NCBI GenBank assembly: GCA_025506515.1 | Contig: CM046443.1 | Location: forward strand, 90,170,914-90,234,913 | Direction of reading: 5' to 3' | Length of the DNA stretch: 64,000 bases | Source of the DNA: Flaveria trinervia | Taxonomy: Eukaryota; Streptophyta; Magnoliopsida; Asterales; Asteraceae | Shown here: in pieces, positions 48,292 through 61,091 of the stretch | Numbering within the stretch: position 1 is the stretch's first letter | How the letters are laid out: the number at the start of each line of letters is the position of its first letter | The notes under the pieces: model-generated | The model's input: only the letters and a program-made list of their open reading frames with translations | Databases searched by the model: none | Told to the model about the DNA's origin: nothing | Position numbers and translations under genes: made by a program

Positions 48292-49032
48292 TGTTGATAC
48301 ATGTGTCCCTAGTTTCTGATCTTAATGTAATATCTTTGTATTGTTTTACGCTTATGTAAATGTAATAGTTGGGTGCTTAATGAAATACAAGTGTTTGGTT
48401 GTGTTTATAACGTTTAATATTTCATTAATGAGTTGTTTAACACATATTGACTTGATTATATAGGTTTGTGATTGTTTGAATGTTATGCATAATGCTATAA
48501 TATTGAATACATTCAAACTTGGTAAAGTGAAGTTCTCATGCATCCGACTGGACCATGCGCCCCAACAGTGGTCATGCGTCCGAATGGAGATGCGACTGAG
48601 TGTCCATGCGCCTAAATAGTTCATACGCCTGAACAACTTCATGCGTCTAGCTCAGTCGCACGACTGAACACTTAGTCATGCGAATGGATCAACCGCATGG
48701 CTCAATCGCACGAATGAACCATGCTAATGGTTCAGTCGCTGAATGAGCAACCCTAACCTATAAATACCACCTAATTCGTGGAAAAACGTAAGCATCGAAT
48801 CCACTTCGACTCCAGACGTACCCTAGCCGACCAGAAGCCTCTAAGCTCATACTCCAAGTTCATAGAACGTGGTAGATCGATTCTTAATCGATTCTTGACG
48901 TTAGATTCAATACGTTATTGTTTCTACGTGCGTTCTCACTGATTGGATCGCCAATCAAATAGGATTCCGCACTATTTGGTTGCTTTAACACGTTAATCAG
49001 TTGGTGTTTCGTTCAAATACCAGATCCCAACA
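48292..49032 (+). repeat. Element B 5' LTR
   Basis: 741 bp, TGTTGATACATG...CCCAACA. The U3 has CATGCGCC-type repeats (48545-48650), then CAGTCGCACGACTGA-type palindromes (48650-48740), then TATAAATA (48759-48766). Confidence 0.95.
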
Positions 49033-49034
49033 AG

Positions 49035-49046
49035 TGGTATCAGAGC
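49035..49046 (+). other. Element B primer-binding site
   Basis: TGGTATCAGAGC two bases after the LTR; initiator tRNA-Met type. Confidence 0.92.
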
Positions 49047-49257
49047 CTTGTCTCTTGATTACGTGTTGATTCAATAGTTTTGACACAAAAATTGTGTTTT
49101 TGCATAAAAAACGCAATCCTTTGTGTCTAACAGAGTCTTAGACGTTTCCTGATTGAAAAGTTGAGTTTTTCCGGCATACGGCTATTAGGGTTTGATAAAA
49201 TTCGAGTTTTTACGGACAAATCAAGTTAAACCTACGAATTATCAAACTTCAGCAAGT

Positions 49258-49490
49258 TCAGTCGCACGATTAGACCAATCGCACGACTGAGTTCATTGCA
49301 CTCTCCACCCGTACGATTGGACTCATTCGTACCTTCAATCGTACGACTGAGAACTTCATTCGGACTGTTCAATCGCAATTGTTCATTCGGGCGACTGACT
49401 CATCCGCCTTTGTTGAGTCACATAATTGAACCATCCGCATTGTTCAATCGCACGAATAAGTTCTTTCACATACCTCCATTCGCATACAGT
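49258..49490 (+). repeat. Palindrome cluster in element B leader
   Basis: TCGCACGATT / TCGCACGACTGA / TCGTACGACTGA units between PBS and gag, at the same place as in element A. Confidence 0.8.
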
Positions 49491-49521
49491 AGAAGTTTGT
49501 TAAACAGTAAAGTTAAACCTA

Positions 49522-50889
49522 ATGGAGGACCAGTTTTCAGCATACACAGCAAGTAGAGACACACGTATTCAGAATCTACTGCTGTTGGAGAACGAAGTGG
49601 GGATTCACAATAGACCCCCAAAACTTATTACGTTAGATGACTACCCACAATGGAAGCAACGTTTCGAAATCTACTTAAATGGAGTAGATACAAATTTGTG
49701 GGAGGCCATCGAGTCGGGTTATAGCATGCTAGTAGGAGCTGACGGAGTCAAACTTACTCTAAGTGGCATGTCGGATGCTTAGAAGGTAAAACACAATGCT
49801 GAGAAGAAAGTCTATGCGTTGCTTACTCAGTCTATTCCGAAGGATATTTTCCATCAGTATTCGGAGTATACACAATCAAAGAAACTTTGGGATGCATTGG
49901 AAAAGAGATATGACGGAAATGCCTCTCTGAAGGCCATCAAAGCAAAAGCCTTGAAGAAGGAGTTTGATAACTTCTCCTCTATGGGAAAAGAAAGCCTTGA
50001 TGATGTGATTGATAGATTCTATCACCTGATGAGTGAGATGCACACTCATGGAGTGGTTACATCAATGGAGGATAAGGTATCCAACTTTGCCGATGGATTA
50101 CCAGAAAAATGGGCTTCGTTTGTCTCTAATCTCAGACGGAATGAAATGATCTCAAAGTTAGATATAAATGACTTCATTCTGAAACTGAGAGAAGAGGAGC
50201 TCAGGATGAAGTATCGAGCCCAAAAGGCAAACTATGATCAGAATCCTGCACTCTACAATGCTACTCCTTCGGTCAAGACATCTGGAGCGCCCCTACAAAC
50301 CGCCTTCATCTCAAGCCTAGCTGTTCCAGCACAACCCTCAACTTCAGGATCCGAAATGTCAGGGTCGTCTAGCACCCAATATATGATATCTGAAGCTAAT
50401 GCAGCAAAGCTTAAAACCGACAACCTCGGGAATGTAACTGTGGAGGTGGCCAGAGAACATATGGACCTTTTAGCTATGGTGGTTCAATCCTACGATGGAT
50501 TAATTGCTGGAAAGATAGGTAACTGCCACCTGGCAGATGAAGATTATGAGCAGGTGGATGAAATGGAGTTGGAACGTATGGACATAATGTGGGCCCTGGC
50601 AAGTTGAACTTTCTGCATCCACATCTAGATCCTTTAAGAGGAACTTAGTGATGCCTCCAAAAGGGGATAGTGAATCCAAGTTCAACCCATTATCCAGTCG
50701 TCTATTTATCATAAACAGGCCTTACACAAATCTGGATTATGGAAAGAAAAAACCTCCTCAGTGCCTGAAAATGAGCACAAACAGAATTCTGATCAATCCT
50801 TAACCTCAAAGGGTCAGTGGGTTGAGTTTGTGATATGTGATGCCTCAGGGAAACCCAAGCCAGTTAAGGCTTGGGTTCCTAACATGAAC
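49522..50889 (+). pseudogene. Element B gag, lacking zinc knuckles
   Basis: ATG at 49522 (MEDQFSAYTASRDTRIQ). The UBN2-type Gag core is well preserved: PQWKQRFEIYLNGVD, KLWDALEKRYDGNAS, SLDDVIDRFYHLMSEM, FADGLPEKWASF. One in-frame TAG at 49780 replaces a Gln codon; otherwise the frame is open to 50607. There a deletion of about 1.43 kb relative to element A removes both CCHC knuckles and the acidic tail; the junction shares AAGT. The last piece ends VKAWVPNMN with TAA at 50890, overlapping the pol ATG (TAATG). Without knuckles the product could not bind RNA normally. Confidence 0.9.
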
Positions 50890-50891
50890 TA

Positions 50892-53800
50892 ATGTTTTCA
50901 TTGAATGTGCAGGGTGTTCGCTATAGTGCTGAGACTAACACGTGGATTGTAGATAGCGGAGCATCCAGGCACATGACAGGGAATAGAGCTCTCTTATCAA
51001 ATGTCAGACAAATTAAAGGAGGGAATGTTTCATTTGCTGGAAACAAAGGTGGGTATATCACAACCCAAGGAGAAGTGGGAAATGAGAAGGTTAAGTTTGA
51101 TAAGTTAAACTATGTCCCACAATTACAAAATAACCTGCTTTCTGTCTCTCAAATCTGTGATAAAGGATTCAAAGTGTTACGTTCTAAAGAAGGAATACAT
51201 GATCTTGGAGGACCAGATCCTAATGTCAACTTCAAGATATAATGACCTTTATGTCTTGGATCTCTCAAAGGCATCCACAACGGATCGTGAAGTCCAATGC
51301 TTCCTGTCCAAAGCTATTGAGAAGGACACCATCTCCTGGCATAGGAGAATGAGACACATAAATCCTAGAAAGATGAATCACTTGATCCAAAATGATCTTG
51401 TGAGAGGAGTAAATGTAAAAAACTTTCAACTCCCGTATTTCTGTGTTGCATGCAAAAAGGGCAAACAGACGAAGAAATCTCATAAGGTAAAGAAAGTTCA
51501 TTCTATAGAACTTCCTCTTGAACTTCTTCACATGGATCTGTTTGGTCCAGTCAGTACAAGAAGCATCGCTGGTGACCTGTATTGCTATGTAGTTACAGAT
51601 GACTACTCAAGGTTCTCTTGGGTAATGTTTCTGAAATCCAAATCCGAAATATTTGAATCCTTCAAGGAATTGGTAACTACACTGGATTCCCTATACAAGC
51701 TGAAGGTACGACAGGTGCGCTCAGACAACGGAACCGAGTTTAAGAATTAGAGGATGGAGGCATATTGCAAGGAAAAGGAAATTGTACATCAATTTACCTC
51801 AGCTTATACCCCTCAGATGAACGGCGTTGCTGAACGGAAGAACCGCAGCTTGATAGAGACGGCACGGACTATGCTGGCAGTCTCGAAACTGCCTATCCAA
51901 TTTTGGAATGAAGCAGTGGCAAATGCATGTTATACCTTTAATCGAGTTCTGGTAGTTAAACGGCATGGTAAAACGTGCTACGAGTTATTAAAGCGACGTA
52001 AACCTAACTTGGAATATCTCGAGCCGTTTGGCGCTCCGTGCACCCTACTAAAGAAGACTCAGGAGGGAAAATTCAGTGAGAAGATTGATGAAGGTATCTT
52101 TTTAGGATACAACATATCGAAAAGAGAGTTTACAACAACTCAACAGGCCAAGTAGAGGCGTGGTGTAATGTTGATGTTCAGAGATATATCACACCGCCTG
52201 CTGGAAAAGGGCCTGCCTACTTCTTCGACTATGATGGATTCTTCAAGACCTTCAACATACCTATTCCTCTTCAGAAGACGAGTTGGAAAACAAGATGATG
52301 TATGATGTCTTGAACACACCATCTCTAGATTCAACAAGTCATGACACTACCAACTCAGGGGGAGCAGTTAATGTAAGTGATTCTTCCTCTGATGAAGAAA
52401 ATGAAGAAAATGACCAGATCAACCAGGATGTACAGGTTCTGACTACCACAAGTTCACAAGCATCGACGAGTGATGCTTCTGAGCCATCAGTACCTCAGAC
52501 TCCAACTACCTCAGATCCAAAACCAAATGTTCATCATTTTGACTCTAAGGTGATTATTCCGACAACTCCTAGCTCACGTCTAAACGTCTATCACCCATTG
52601 GATAACATTATAGGAGATGTGAAATTAGGGGTTCAGACTAGAAATCAGCTATACTCAGCTGATTATGCCTCCGTGATGGAAAAAAGGATACCTTCACGAC
52701 GGTGCATACCGTTGCTTTGTGTCTCAGTTTGAACCAAAGTATGTTAGTGAAGCACTAAATGATGAGGCTTGGGTTAGTGCCATGCAAGAAGAACTTCTTC
52801 AGTTTAAGAAGTTAGGTGTATGGACACTAGTTGATAGACCTAAAGGTGCTAAAGTCATTGGCACCAAATGGGTCTTGAAATGCAAGAAAGATGATCAAGG
52901 GGTGATCATCAGAAACAAGGCTCGGCTTGTTGTTTAGGGTTTTCGACAAGTTGAAGGTATCGACTACAATGAAGTATTTGCACCAGTGGCAAGGATGGAA
53001 GCCATCCGCATCTTCCTTGCCTATGCATCTTATATGAAAATCAAGGTTTATCAGCTAGATGTTAAGAGTGCATTCCTTCATGGTGAGATCAGAGAAACAG
53101 TGTATGTCAGTCAACCCGAGGGATTTGAGGATCCATATCATCGGGATAGAGTTTACAAACTCGACAAGGCTCTATACGGGCTTCATCAAGCTCCACGGGA
53201 TTGGTATGAGAAACTCTCAACTCATCTTGTGAAACACGGATTTCGCAGGGGAGTCATTGACTGCACACTGTTTATCAAAGAAAAAGATGGAGACTTACTG
53301 CTAGTATAGATCTATGTCGATGACATAATCTTCGGTTCAAAGAATGAAGAATTTTGCAAAGAATTCGAAGCAGTAATGAAGGCGGAGTTTGAGATGAGTG
53401 CCATGGGGGATATGAAGTTCTTTCTTTGGTTACAGGTGGATCAGACACCAAAAGGAATCTTTCTACATCAGACCAAGTATGTTGAGATATTCTCAGTCGG
53501 TTGACATAGAGAATGCCTCCACAGCTGGCACTCCACTGGCTACAAACCATGATGTAGCACCCGATGAGAACGGTGATCTAGTAGATGCCACTATGTACCG
53601 AAGGATGATTGGATCACTCATGTATCTCACTGCCTCAAGACCTGATATCATGTATGCTACATGTTTATGCTCACGATATCAGGCAAAGCCTAAAGTGAAC
53701 CATATAATGGAGTCAAAAGGATATTCGTTATCTGAAGGGCACACCCACACTTGGGTTGTGGTATCCTCATGATGATGACTTTGAACTTACAGCGTATAGT

Positions 53801-54245
53801 GACTCGGATTACGGCGGCTGCAAGATGAACTACAAGTCTACATTAGTAACCTGGCAGTGTAAGAAGCAGACCTCGGTTGCTCTGTCAACCTGTGAAGCCG
53901 AATACGTTGTTGCTGCAAGCTGCTGTCCCAAATCATATGGATTCAACAGCAAATGCGGGATTATGGTTTGCATTTCACTTCCACTCCTATCTTGTTGATA
54001 ACTCTGCTGCGATTGCAGTCACTAAAAACCCGGTCCAACATCCTAAAACCAAACAATCGGAATCAATATCACTTCATATGTGATTGTTTTGAAAAAAAAT
54101 TAATTGATGTGATAAAAATAAACACTGATTTTCAACGCGCTGACCTCTATACAAAGGCTTTTGACAAACCACGTTTTCTATATCTGTTAGAGGTAAATGG
54201 CGTAAAAAGAAAAGTGAGGTCATTCCTAAAGCTGACCACGTATAG
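50892..54245 (+). pseudogene. Element B pol (few lesions)
   Basis: Domains in order. Protease DSGASRHMTG (about 50953). Gag-pre-integrase and HHCC site (51335-51460). Integrase catalytic residues in MDLFGPV (51531), RSDNGTEF (about 51719) and NGVAERKN (about 51820). RT from 52719 (FKKLGVWTLVDRPKGAK, YQLDVKSAFLHGEI, YGLHQAPRDWYEKL) with YVDD at 53313-53324. RNase H (YSDSDYGGCK, STCEAEYVVA) to a stop at 54243. TAG stops at 51748, 52935 and 53307 replace Gln codons, and frameshifts occur near 51180, 52150, 52700 and 53490. About 30 bp is missing in RNase H relative to element A. Confidence 0.93.
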
Positions 54246-56155
54246 TCCGATGCGTCGTGTCTAGTTTCTTTAAATTCCAAAAATTTAATTCTCTTTAGTT
54301 TATTCTCTTGTTTTGTTTAATGTTATTTCGTTAATTACAATCAGTTATTTCCTTGCCCATTAAAATCCTAAAACGCAAATACATAGTGGTTTTAGAATTT
54401 TAGGGGGAGAATAGGTCTAAAAAAATAAAAAATAAAAAAAATAAGGGAAAAGGAGAGGCAAGCTGAAAATAAATAAGATAATAGGTGCGATACCGATTCA
54501 ATGTTTGGAATATGATAGTACACAGGTACAAACCATTTGGGACTTTAAAATTCAAAATTGAAAAAGATGCAAAGTTCAAGTATAAGTCTGTGTAGTCTGA
54601 GCAATATAAAAGGAAATATGATAGATAAGCTAGCTACTACTAAGGTAACACAAAGAAAGTAGACCTAGAGGTTGCTAGACCACAGTTGATATGTCGGTAG
54701 ATTCAACACAATAGATGACTAGACCTTTTGGTGATCTCAAGTTTCAACTAAAATGTTTAACTAGCTGTGGGTAATGCCTTATCCCTGGTTAACACAATCA
54801 ACAAGATTCCAATAAGGGGTGACGAGCAAAATAAACGCCACAAAAGTGTGCGTATGACCAAAGCATGAGGAAAAGCACATGAAAATTGCAAATACAATCA
54901 AACTGATAACCTATGGTGTTGGTGAGATCTGTGCAAAAGCAGAAAATTTGCTCAAACAAGAAGATATTATGTGCCTCTCTACTGTGTGGTCACTGACCTG
55001 AGGATAACATAACCTATATATTCTAGAACTCATTGTTGTTTGCCGCCTCTCTGCTATGCGATGGCACTGACCTGAGGATTGGCTTCTCTTTGAAAATTCT
55101 AAGAATAGCCTCTTCTTGAATTCTACCCTAAGACCGCTCAAAAATCTCCTGAGGAATGTTGATTACCATATAAGTGTGGGATCCACAAATGCTTGTTGAA
55201 ATAAACAAACCTTAAGACGATCACCCAACTGTGTTGAAAGTCTGTGTATGGATTTAAGAGGATAAGTATACTGACAATCACTGTGGCTACAATTCTTGAA
55301 AGCTCAAATCAGTGTGGGGACCTAATAGTACTAGTATGATTTCCTAAATTTGCTAAATGACTCTAGATGAAATACAAGGAAAGAGCATCAAAGGTTTTAG
55401 CTAACTTGTCCCAAATATTTGAATATCCTGTATGATTCCAGCTTGAATTGGTCCGTGTATGGTTTAAAAGATTGAAGCTGCCTCTCAGAAAAATATTCCT
55501 TAGAGTTACATCTTTGGAATTAACCCTCACAAAACACAAAAACATGTCTTAGTATATTTTTAGTGTTATTCTTTTATGTAGGTACAACGTTAGTCTATTT
55601 CAGTTTTGTGTAGTATCGGACTATGTCATGGAAGTTGATAAGGGACCTTATCATCTAAAAGGTCACGTCTGAGGTGACCACATGTACTTTCAAATAAAAA
55701 CTGGGTCACATCAGAGGTGACAAAATGTGTTTAAAAGGTTCACGTCTGAGGTGATCAAAAGGTTTAAGTTAAAATGATCATGTCTGAGATGATCAAGTGT
55801 TCATAATGTTAAATCAATAGTTTAAATGGGTCTAAAAGTCAAATGGTCATAAAGTCAGAAAAATTTAAAGAGTATGACCCATTCTCACGACTGAACCTGA
55901 GTATGGACCAATCATGCGAATGGACCATACTCATGCATTAAACAATCGAATGGACATGAGTATGGACCATTAAACCGAATGACTTATACGTATGGGCCAT
56001 TCGGCCGATTGAGAGTGGGAGAATGAACAAGTCATACGACTGAACTCTAGTCGAAGGACTGAAGGTGAGCGACTGATCCAGTCGCACGATTTAGGTCCAT
56101 TCGCCCGAATGAAATGAGTGTATGAGTTCAGTCGTACGTTTGAATTCACAGTCAG
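54246..56155 (+). other. Element B pol/env spacer
   Basis: Conserved with element A and non-coding: AGGGGGAG (54402-54409), TATAAAAGG (about 54605), two GCCTCTCT...ACCTGAGG copies (about 54973-55005, 55040-55077), the stem-loop series (55661-55795) and CAGTCG-type palindromes (55880-56150). Confidence 0.8.
55661..55795 (+). other. Four stem-loops, loop GTCTGAG or variant (element B)
   Basis: GGTCAC-GTCTGAG-GTGACC (55661-55679), GTCAC-ATCAGAG-GTGAC (55705-55721), GGTTCAC-GTCTGAG-GTGATC with one mismatch (55737-55756) and TGATCAT-GTCTGAG-ATGATCA (55775-55795). Confidence 0.8.
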
Positions 56156-56163
56156 TATAAATA
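55880..56163 (+). promoter_or_regulatory. Candidate internal promoter of env-like gene (element B)
   Basis: Palindrome-type units (CAGTCGCACGATT, CAGTCGTACG) lead directly to TATAAATA at 56156-56163. A donor ACAG/GTATAATG lies at 56301 and an acceptor TTGTGTAACAG at 56891, directly against the ATG. Same layout and spacing as element A. Confidence 0.5.
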
Positions 56164-56300
56164 GAAGGGGAGTCGGTCGCAGAGACCATCACTCCCAAAT
56201 TAGCCCTAATTCGCACGACTAAAGTTAATCTGCCAAATTTTCATTCGATCTTACTATATCTCAGATTGTTGTGAACTGACGATTTGTACTGACTTTACAG

Positions 56301-56891
56301 GTATAATGCGATTCAATCCAACAATGTTTCATTCAATTTGACTCCTAAATCGATATGTTCGACCCAAAACAAGAAACGAGACCTGTTGGACTATGTTACC
56401 CAATTAAAATAAGCCAACAAATGAAATCAATGTTATCAGGGGTTAAGTACAATGATTTCGAGTCAAATGAACCAAAACACGACGTCAAATGATAAGAATT
56501 GGTCAAAACTTGAATTTGAATTGAACAACAGTCTGTCATGCGACTAGACAGGTTGATGAACTTCAGTCACACGACTGAGTAGTGCAAACGGCTAACCCAC
56601 ACGACTGAATCAGGCGTGTGAGTTCAGTCACACGACTGAATCAGGCGTGTGAGTTCAGTCACACGACTGATATACACGAATGAGTTTACATACGTGTAAG
56701 CTCAGTCGCATGACGAGTCGTACGTATGAGGTAATACGCACGACTAGATCTAAGTCGCACTACTCATTCACACGACTAGATCTCAGTTGCATAGTCTCAT
56801 TCGCATGACAGATCAAAAGGATTTTAAGTCCAAGTGATTCAAGATATTTTAAACAACACAGATACTAACGTTTATTTTCATTGTGTAACAG
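56301..56891 (+). other. Predicted 5' UTR intron of env-like gene (element B)
   Basis: Donor ACAG/GTATAATG, acceptor TTGTGTAACAG. It contains a second palindrome cluster at 56525-56820 (CAGTCACACGACTGA repeated several times). Confidence 0.5.
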
Positions 56892-59800
56892 ATGGCAATC
56901 GGTGGGAACATGAGCACTAAGCACAATATTTGTGTTCATCTGGATCAATCATCCAGACATGCTCCTGACTTTTCTGGCATCATCACATTCTCAAGAGATT
57001 GAGGATCTTTCACGCCACCTCTACTCCATGTACACCGTACCGTTCTATCCAGCAAGCCTTCTGGGAAGGCGCTGTAGTTGATAGATCCTTAGAGGCTCAT
57101 TGTATCCGTAGTTCTATATTTGGAGAGGCCATTGAGATCATTGAGGATGATCTCAGGACAGTGTTGTAGTTTGGGGACGATGCTGACTGCCCTACTAGAC
57201 TACATCCCCTTACTGTCCGAGGTTGCTTTCTGCGCACCAAGTACGCTGGGGACATCAATGCAGGGGTGCTCAACAAGAGCAACCTGTGCCCCTAGTTCAA
57301 GTACCTTGCACACATCCTGCTAAAATGTATAGAGTCACGGAAGGGAGGCTTTGATGAGCTCTCTGATCAGATTCAGAATGCATATGCTGCGTTGGTGCTG
57401 AACCACCGTTTAGCTTCTCAAAGATGATCTTCACCTACTTGGTGGAGAACATTGAAGGGAAAGGAAGGAGCTTCTGCATGTACCCTCGTTTTATGCAAAT
57501 GATTATCGACCAGAAGCTCCCTTCCTTGCCGAAGGAAAAGGAGGATGCAGTTGTACTCGAGGTGATGGACGACACCACCTTGGGGAGGATGAAGGTCTAT
57601 AGGGGAAAGCAGGTTAAGCCCCCTGTGAGGTGACTATTTGGGCATCTGGCCGGGAGGATTACGTGGCGCCAGCTAGACGTAAATGGCGTCATGTTGATAG
57701 TGACTTGGAGGTAGAGCAGCTGCAGCTACCAGATGATGACTCCGACGATGATGATAGTGGGAATGCTGGAGATGTAGGGCCCACTCAACCAACGGGCCCC
57801 ACTGCTAATATTGTATCTCTAGCCTCTGCCCCTACTAGAGATATCGCTGAGACTACTAGATTCCACCAGGGTTTCATACCTGGTGAGGAAGAGGAGGAGT
57901 CAGATGAGGAGCCTCTGACTCAGACTGTGGGAAGTAAAGTCGTTCCCACAGAACGAGGGCTCCGGGCGGTTGGTGAATGCCCAGGCGGTTGGGATAGACT
58001 ACTGCTGATCCTACATATCCTCCTGATCTGCCAGGCCGTGTTCTAGGGGGAGCATCCTCCTCGACTGGACCGGTGAAGAAGAGGATGGCTCAGCCCCACG
58101 GCTTGAAAAAAAGAAGAAGCGCAGAATCACCTTCATCACCACCACAGCCACCACCACACCTACCACCACTACCACCACTCCACCTAACATCACTACCACC
58201 ATTCCACCCACCAACATTACCACCTCATACACCACTGCCACACCTACTCCACCAGTTACCCACTTCCCATCCACCACCACTACAGCTCATCCACAGCCAT
58301 CCACATCTATACCAGCCCCAATCTTCTCTACATCCATTACCACCACCACCAGCCATGGAGTCGGGACCTCTTCACAGGTCCCACCTGTTTTTGGAACCTC
58401 TTACCCATCTGTCGGGTTGGAGGAGCAGTTGGCTGACCTTAACCGGTTAGTGCTGAAGCTGCTGACGACGGATGAACAGCGAGCCTCTCAGCTTAATCAG
58501 CTGATGGAGCTTAATCTATCCCAAGCCCAAAGGATAGAGGCTCAGAGCCAACAGATTGAGGAGCTGTATGATACACATGCCTCATCCATTTAGAGGATTG
58601 AGGCTCAGAGACAAGAGATCACAGAGCTGAGAGAGATGCATACATCCTCAGTACAGAGGATACAAGATTTAGAGGACCAGAACAAGAAGCTTATGCTGAG
58701 ACTGAAGGGATCCAAAGATGAGCCTCTAAAGATCCGAGAAGGAGATGGAGATGATGGTGATGACGATGACAGTGATGATGATGATGATGATGATGGTGAT
58801 GATCAAGGGGATGACATGATGTAGGTGATGATGTCGGTGATGATGATGATGAAGAAGGAGATGCAGTTGCATCTACATCAGCTCAAGGTCAAGAGAGGCG
58901 CACAAAGAAAATCAAGACCAAGGAGCCTATCATCTTCTGCTGATCCTACTGACGTACCAGCTATTCAACACAAGAGTAATGCATAGTTATTTATGTTATT
59001 TAAATCATGTGTATTTGAATATTGTATCAAATAAATATAATTAATGTTTATGGTTATTATTGATGTTTACTACTTTGATTGTTAATTAATGGTTGGATGT
59101 GTTACATGTTTTAAACAACCAGATCCAAATTTTCAAGGATATGAATATGATGTTGCTCCCCTCCAATAGATCAAGACTCAACTCATAATGATTCTTGATC
59201 TGCAGGGGATTGTCAGGAGATCGGTGAATTACACTCCTGAAGAAGGAGAGATAATTCATGATCTCACCGACGAGCAACTGGCTGAAATGTTCCGACTCAA
59301 TCCTGATGAGATCGTGAAAGATGCTCCAACAATCCATGTTGAAAGTGATGACGAGCTCAAGGACATCGATGAATAGAGATCGAGGATGTCACAGCAGATC
59401 ACTATCCAAAGTATGCTGACAAAGAGGGAAATGTGGTCCCCAATTTAGGTGATTCCCTAGTCAGTGATACATTTGATATACCGGATAAGATGGAACAAGA
59501 GACTGAGAGGGTTGAAGAACAAGCCCAAGCCTCAATCGCCGATGTTGATATCAGAAAGGCTGAATGGCTGCATGTTTTGAGGCGATCCGAGCACAATGCT
59601 CTGCTCCTAAACCAAATGTATACACCAAGCTCTAAGAGTAAAGAAACATCAAAAGGTGTCAGGCAAGATTACCGCATTGGCTCATTTTGATGATCTTAAT
59701 GTATACGCGGTAAAGAGAGAGATGGGTATCGAGTACTTTAGATTCCCGCATGATCTAAAGTCTCTACTTGGTTTTAAGCTCAACCAGCTGGCTAAACTGA

Positions 59801-60318
59801 AGTTACTATATGCTGACCCGAAGAAGATGTCAGGCTTGTTTGAGGCTGCCCTGAAGAAAGAGTACCATACCAAGTGGGTCAACTTCAAACCTCAACAAAC
59901 CACGAGGTATATCAGAGGTTGAAGTTGATCCCATAACTGGGAAGCCTAAGATAGTGTTGAAGTGGAGTCCCCCAAGAACAATGTCAAGAATCTCTCAAGG
60001 AAATGCCACAGGACTTCACTCCACACTTTAAATGATGGTACTATGATTGGAGAATAGGAGAGGCGGTCATAGTTCTGAACAAAGAAGGGAAAATGGATAC
60101 TATCAGGATATTTGACCCAATGTGGCTTACAAACTTATCTGCTGATGATGTATACACATTATACAAGTGGCCATTTCTATGACACGCAAAATATTTTACA
60201 AGCCCTCCAATTCCAAAATATGATACGACTCTGCTTTGCGTTTGAGATACACATAGGAGTCACAAGAGAGGAGAAGTACAAGAAGTATGATGAGGTTATG
60301 AAGAAGGTAAGACAATAG
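56892..60318 (+). pseudogene. Element B env-like gene (broken)
   Basis: ATG at 56892, immediately after a predicted acceptor. N-terminal domain: TPYRSIQQAFWEGA, LTVRGCFLRTKYAGDI, GVLNKSNLCP, FCMYPRFMQMIIDQKLPSLP. Then acidic DDDSDDDD (57735-57765), a Pro/His/Thr-rich stretch (58130-58390), a strong Gln/Leu coiled coil (58420-58720: RIEAQSQQIEELYDTH) and an Asp run (58745-58815). A second domain starts after a possible intron (58976-59205) with NYTPEEGEIIHDLTDEQLAE and ends with GVTREEKYKKYDEVMKKVRQ. Stops and shifts are present, for example TAG at 57166 and 58590 where Gln is expected. The role is unknown; the domain order matches element A. Confidence 0.75.
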
Positions 60319-60332
60319 ATGAATCTAGGTCG

Positions 60333-60341
60333 AAGGGGGAG
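60333..60341 (+). other. Element B polypurine tract
   Basis: AAGGGGGAG just before GTT and the 3' LTR at 60344. Extra AGGGGGAG copies are at 52357, 54402 and 58045. Confidence 0.9.
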
Positions 60342-60343
60342 TT

Positions 60344-61086
60344 TGTTGATACATATGTCCCTAGTTTCTGATCTTAATGTAATATCTTTGTATTGTCTTA
60401 CGCTTATGTAAATGTAATAGTTGGATACTTAATGAAATACAAGTGTTTGGTTGTGTTTATAATATTTATATTTCATTAATGAGTTGTTTAACACATATTA
60501 ACTTGATTATATAGGTTTGTGATTGTTTGAATTGTTATGCATAACACTATAATATTGAATACATTCAAACTTGGTGAAGTGAAATGCTCATGCGTTCGAC
60601 TGGACCATGCGCCCCAACAGTGGTCATGCGTCCCAATGGCCATGCGACTGAGTGTCCATGCGCCTAAATAGTTCATACGCCTAAACAACTTCATGTGTCT
60701 GGCTCAGTCGCACGATTGAACACTCAGTCATGCGAATGGATCAACCGCATGGCTCAATCGCACGAATGAACCATGCTAATGGGTCAGTCGCCCGAATGAG
60801 CAACCCTAACCTATAAATACCACCTAATTCATGGAAAAACATAAGCATCGAATCCACTTCGACTCCAGACGTACCCTAGCCGACCAGAAGCCTCTAAGTT
60901 CGTACTCCAAGTTCATTGAACGCGGTAGATCGATTCTTAATCGATTCTTGACGTTAGATTCAATACGTTATTGTTTCTACGTGCGTTCTCACTGATTGGA
61001 TCGCCAATCAAATAGGATTCCACACTATTTTGTTTGGTTTAACACGTTTATCAGTTGGTGTTTCGTTCAAATACCAGATCCCAACA
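60344..61086 (+). repeat. Element B 3' LTR
   Basis: 743 bp, TGTTGATACATA...CCCAACA; TATAAATA at 60812-60819; followed by AGAAG. Confidence 0.95.
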
Positions 61087-61091
61087 AGAAG

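Larger units (their letters stand above)
48292..61086 (+). mobile_element. Sirevirus-type copia element B, complete
   Basis: 12,795 bp with LTRs 48292-49032 and 60344-61086, flanked by perfect 5-bp duplications AGAAG (48287-48291, 61087-61091). Same gene order as element A. The LTRs are close to each other, so B is younger than A and later than the C element it interrupts. Confidence 0.95.
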
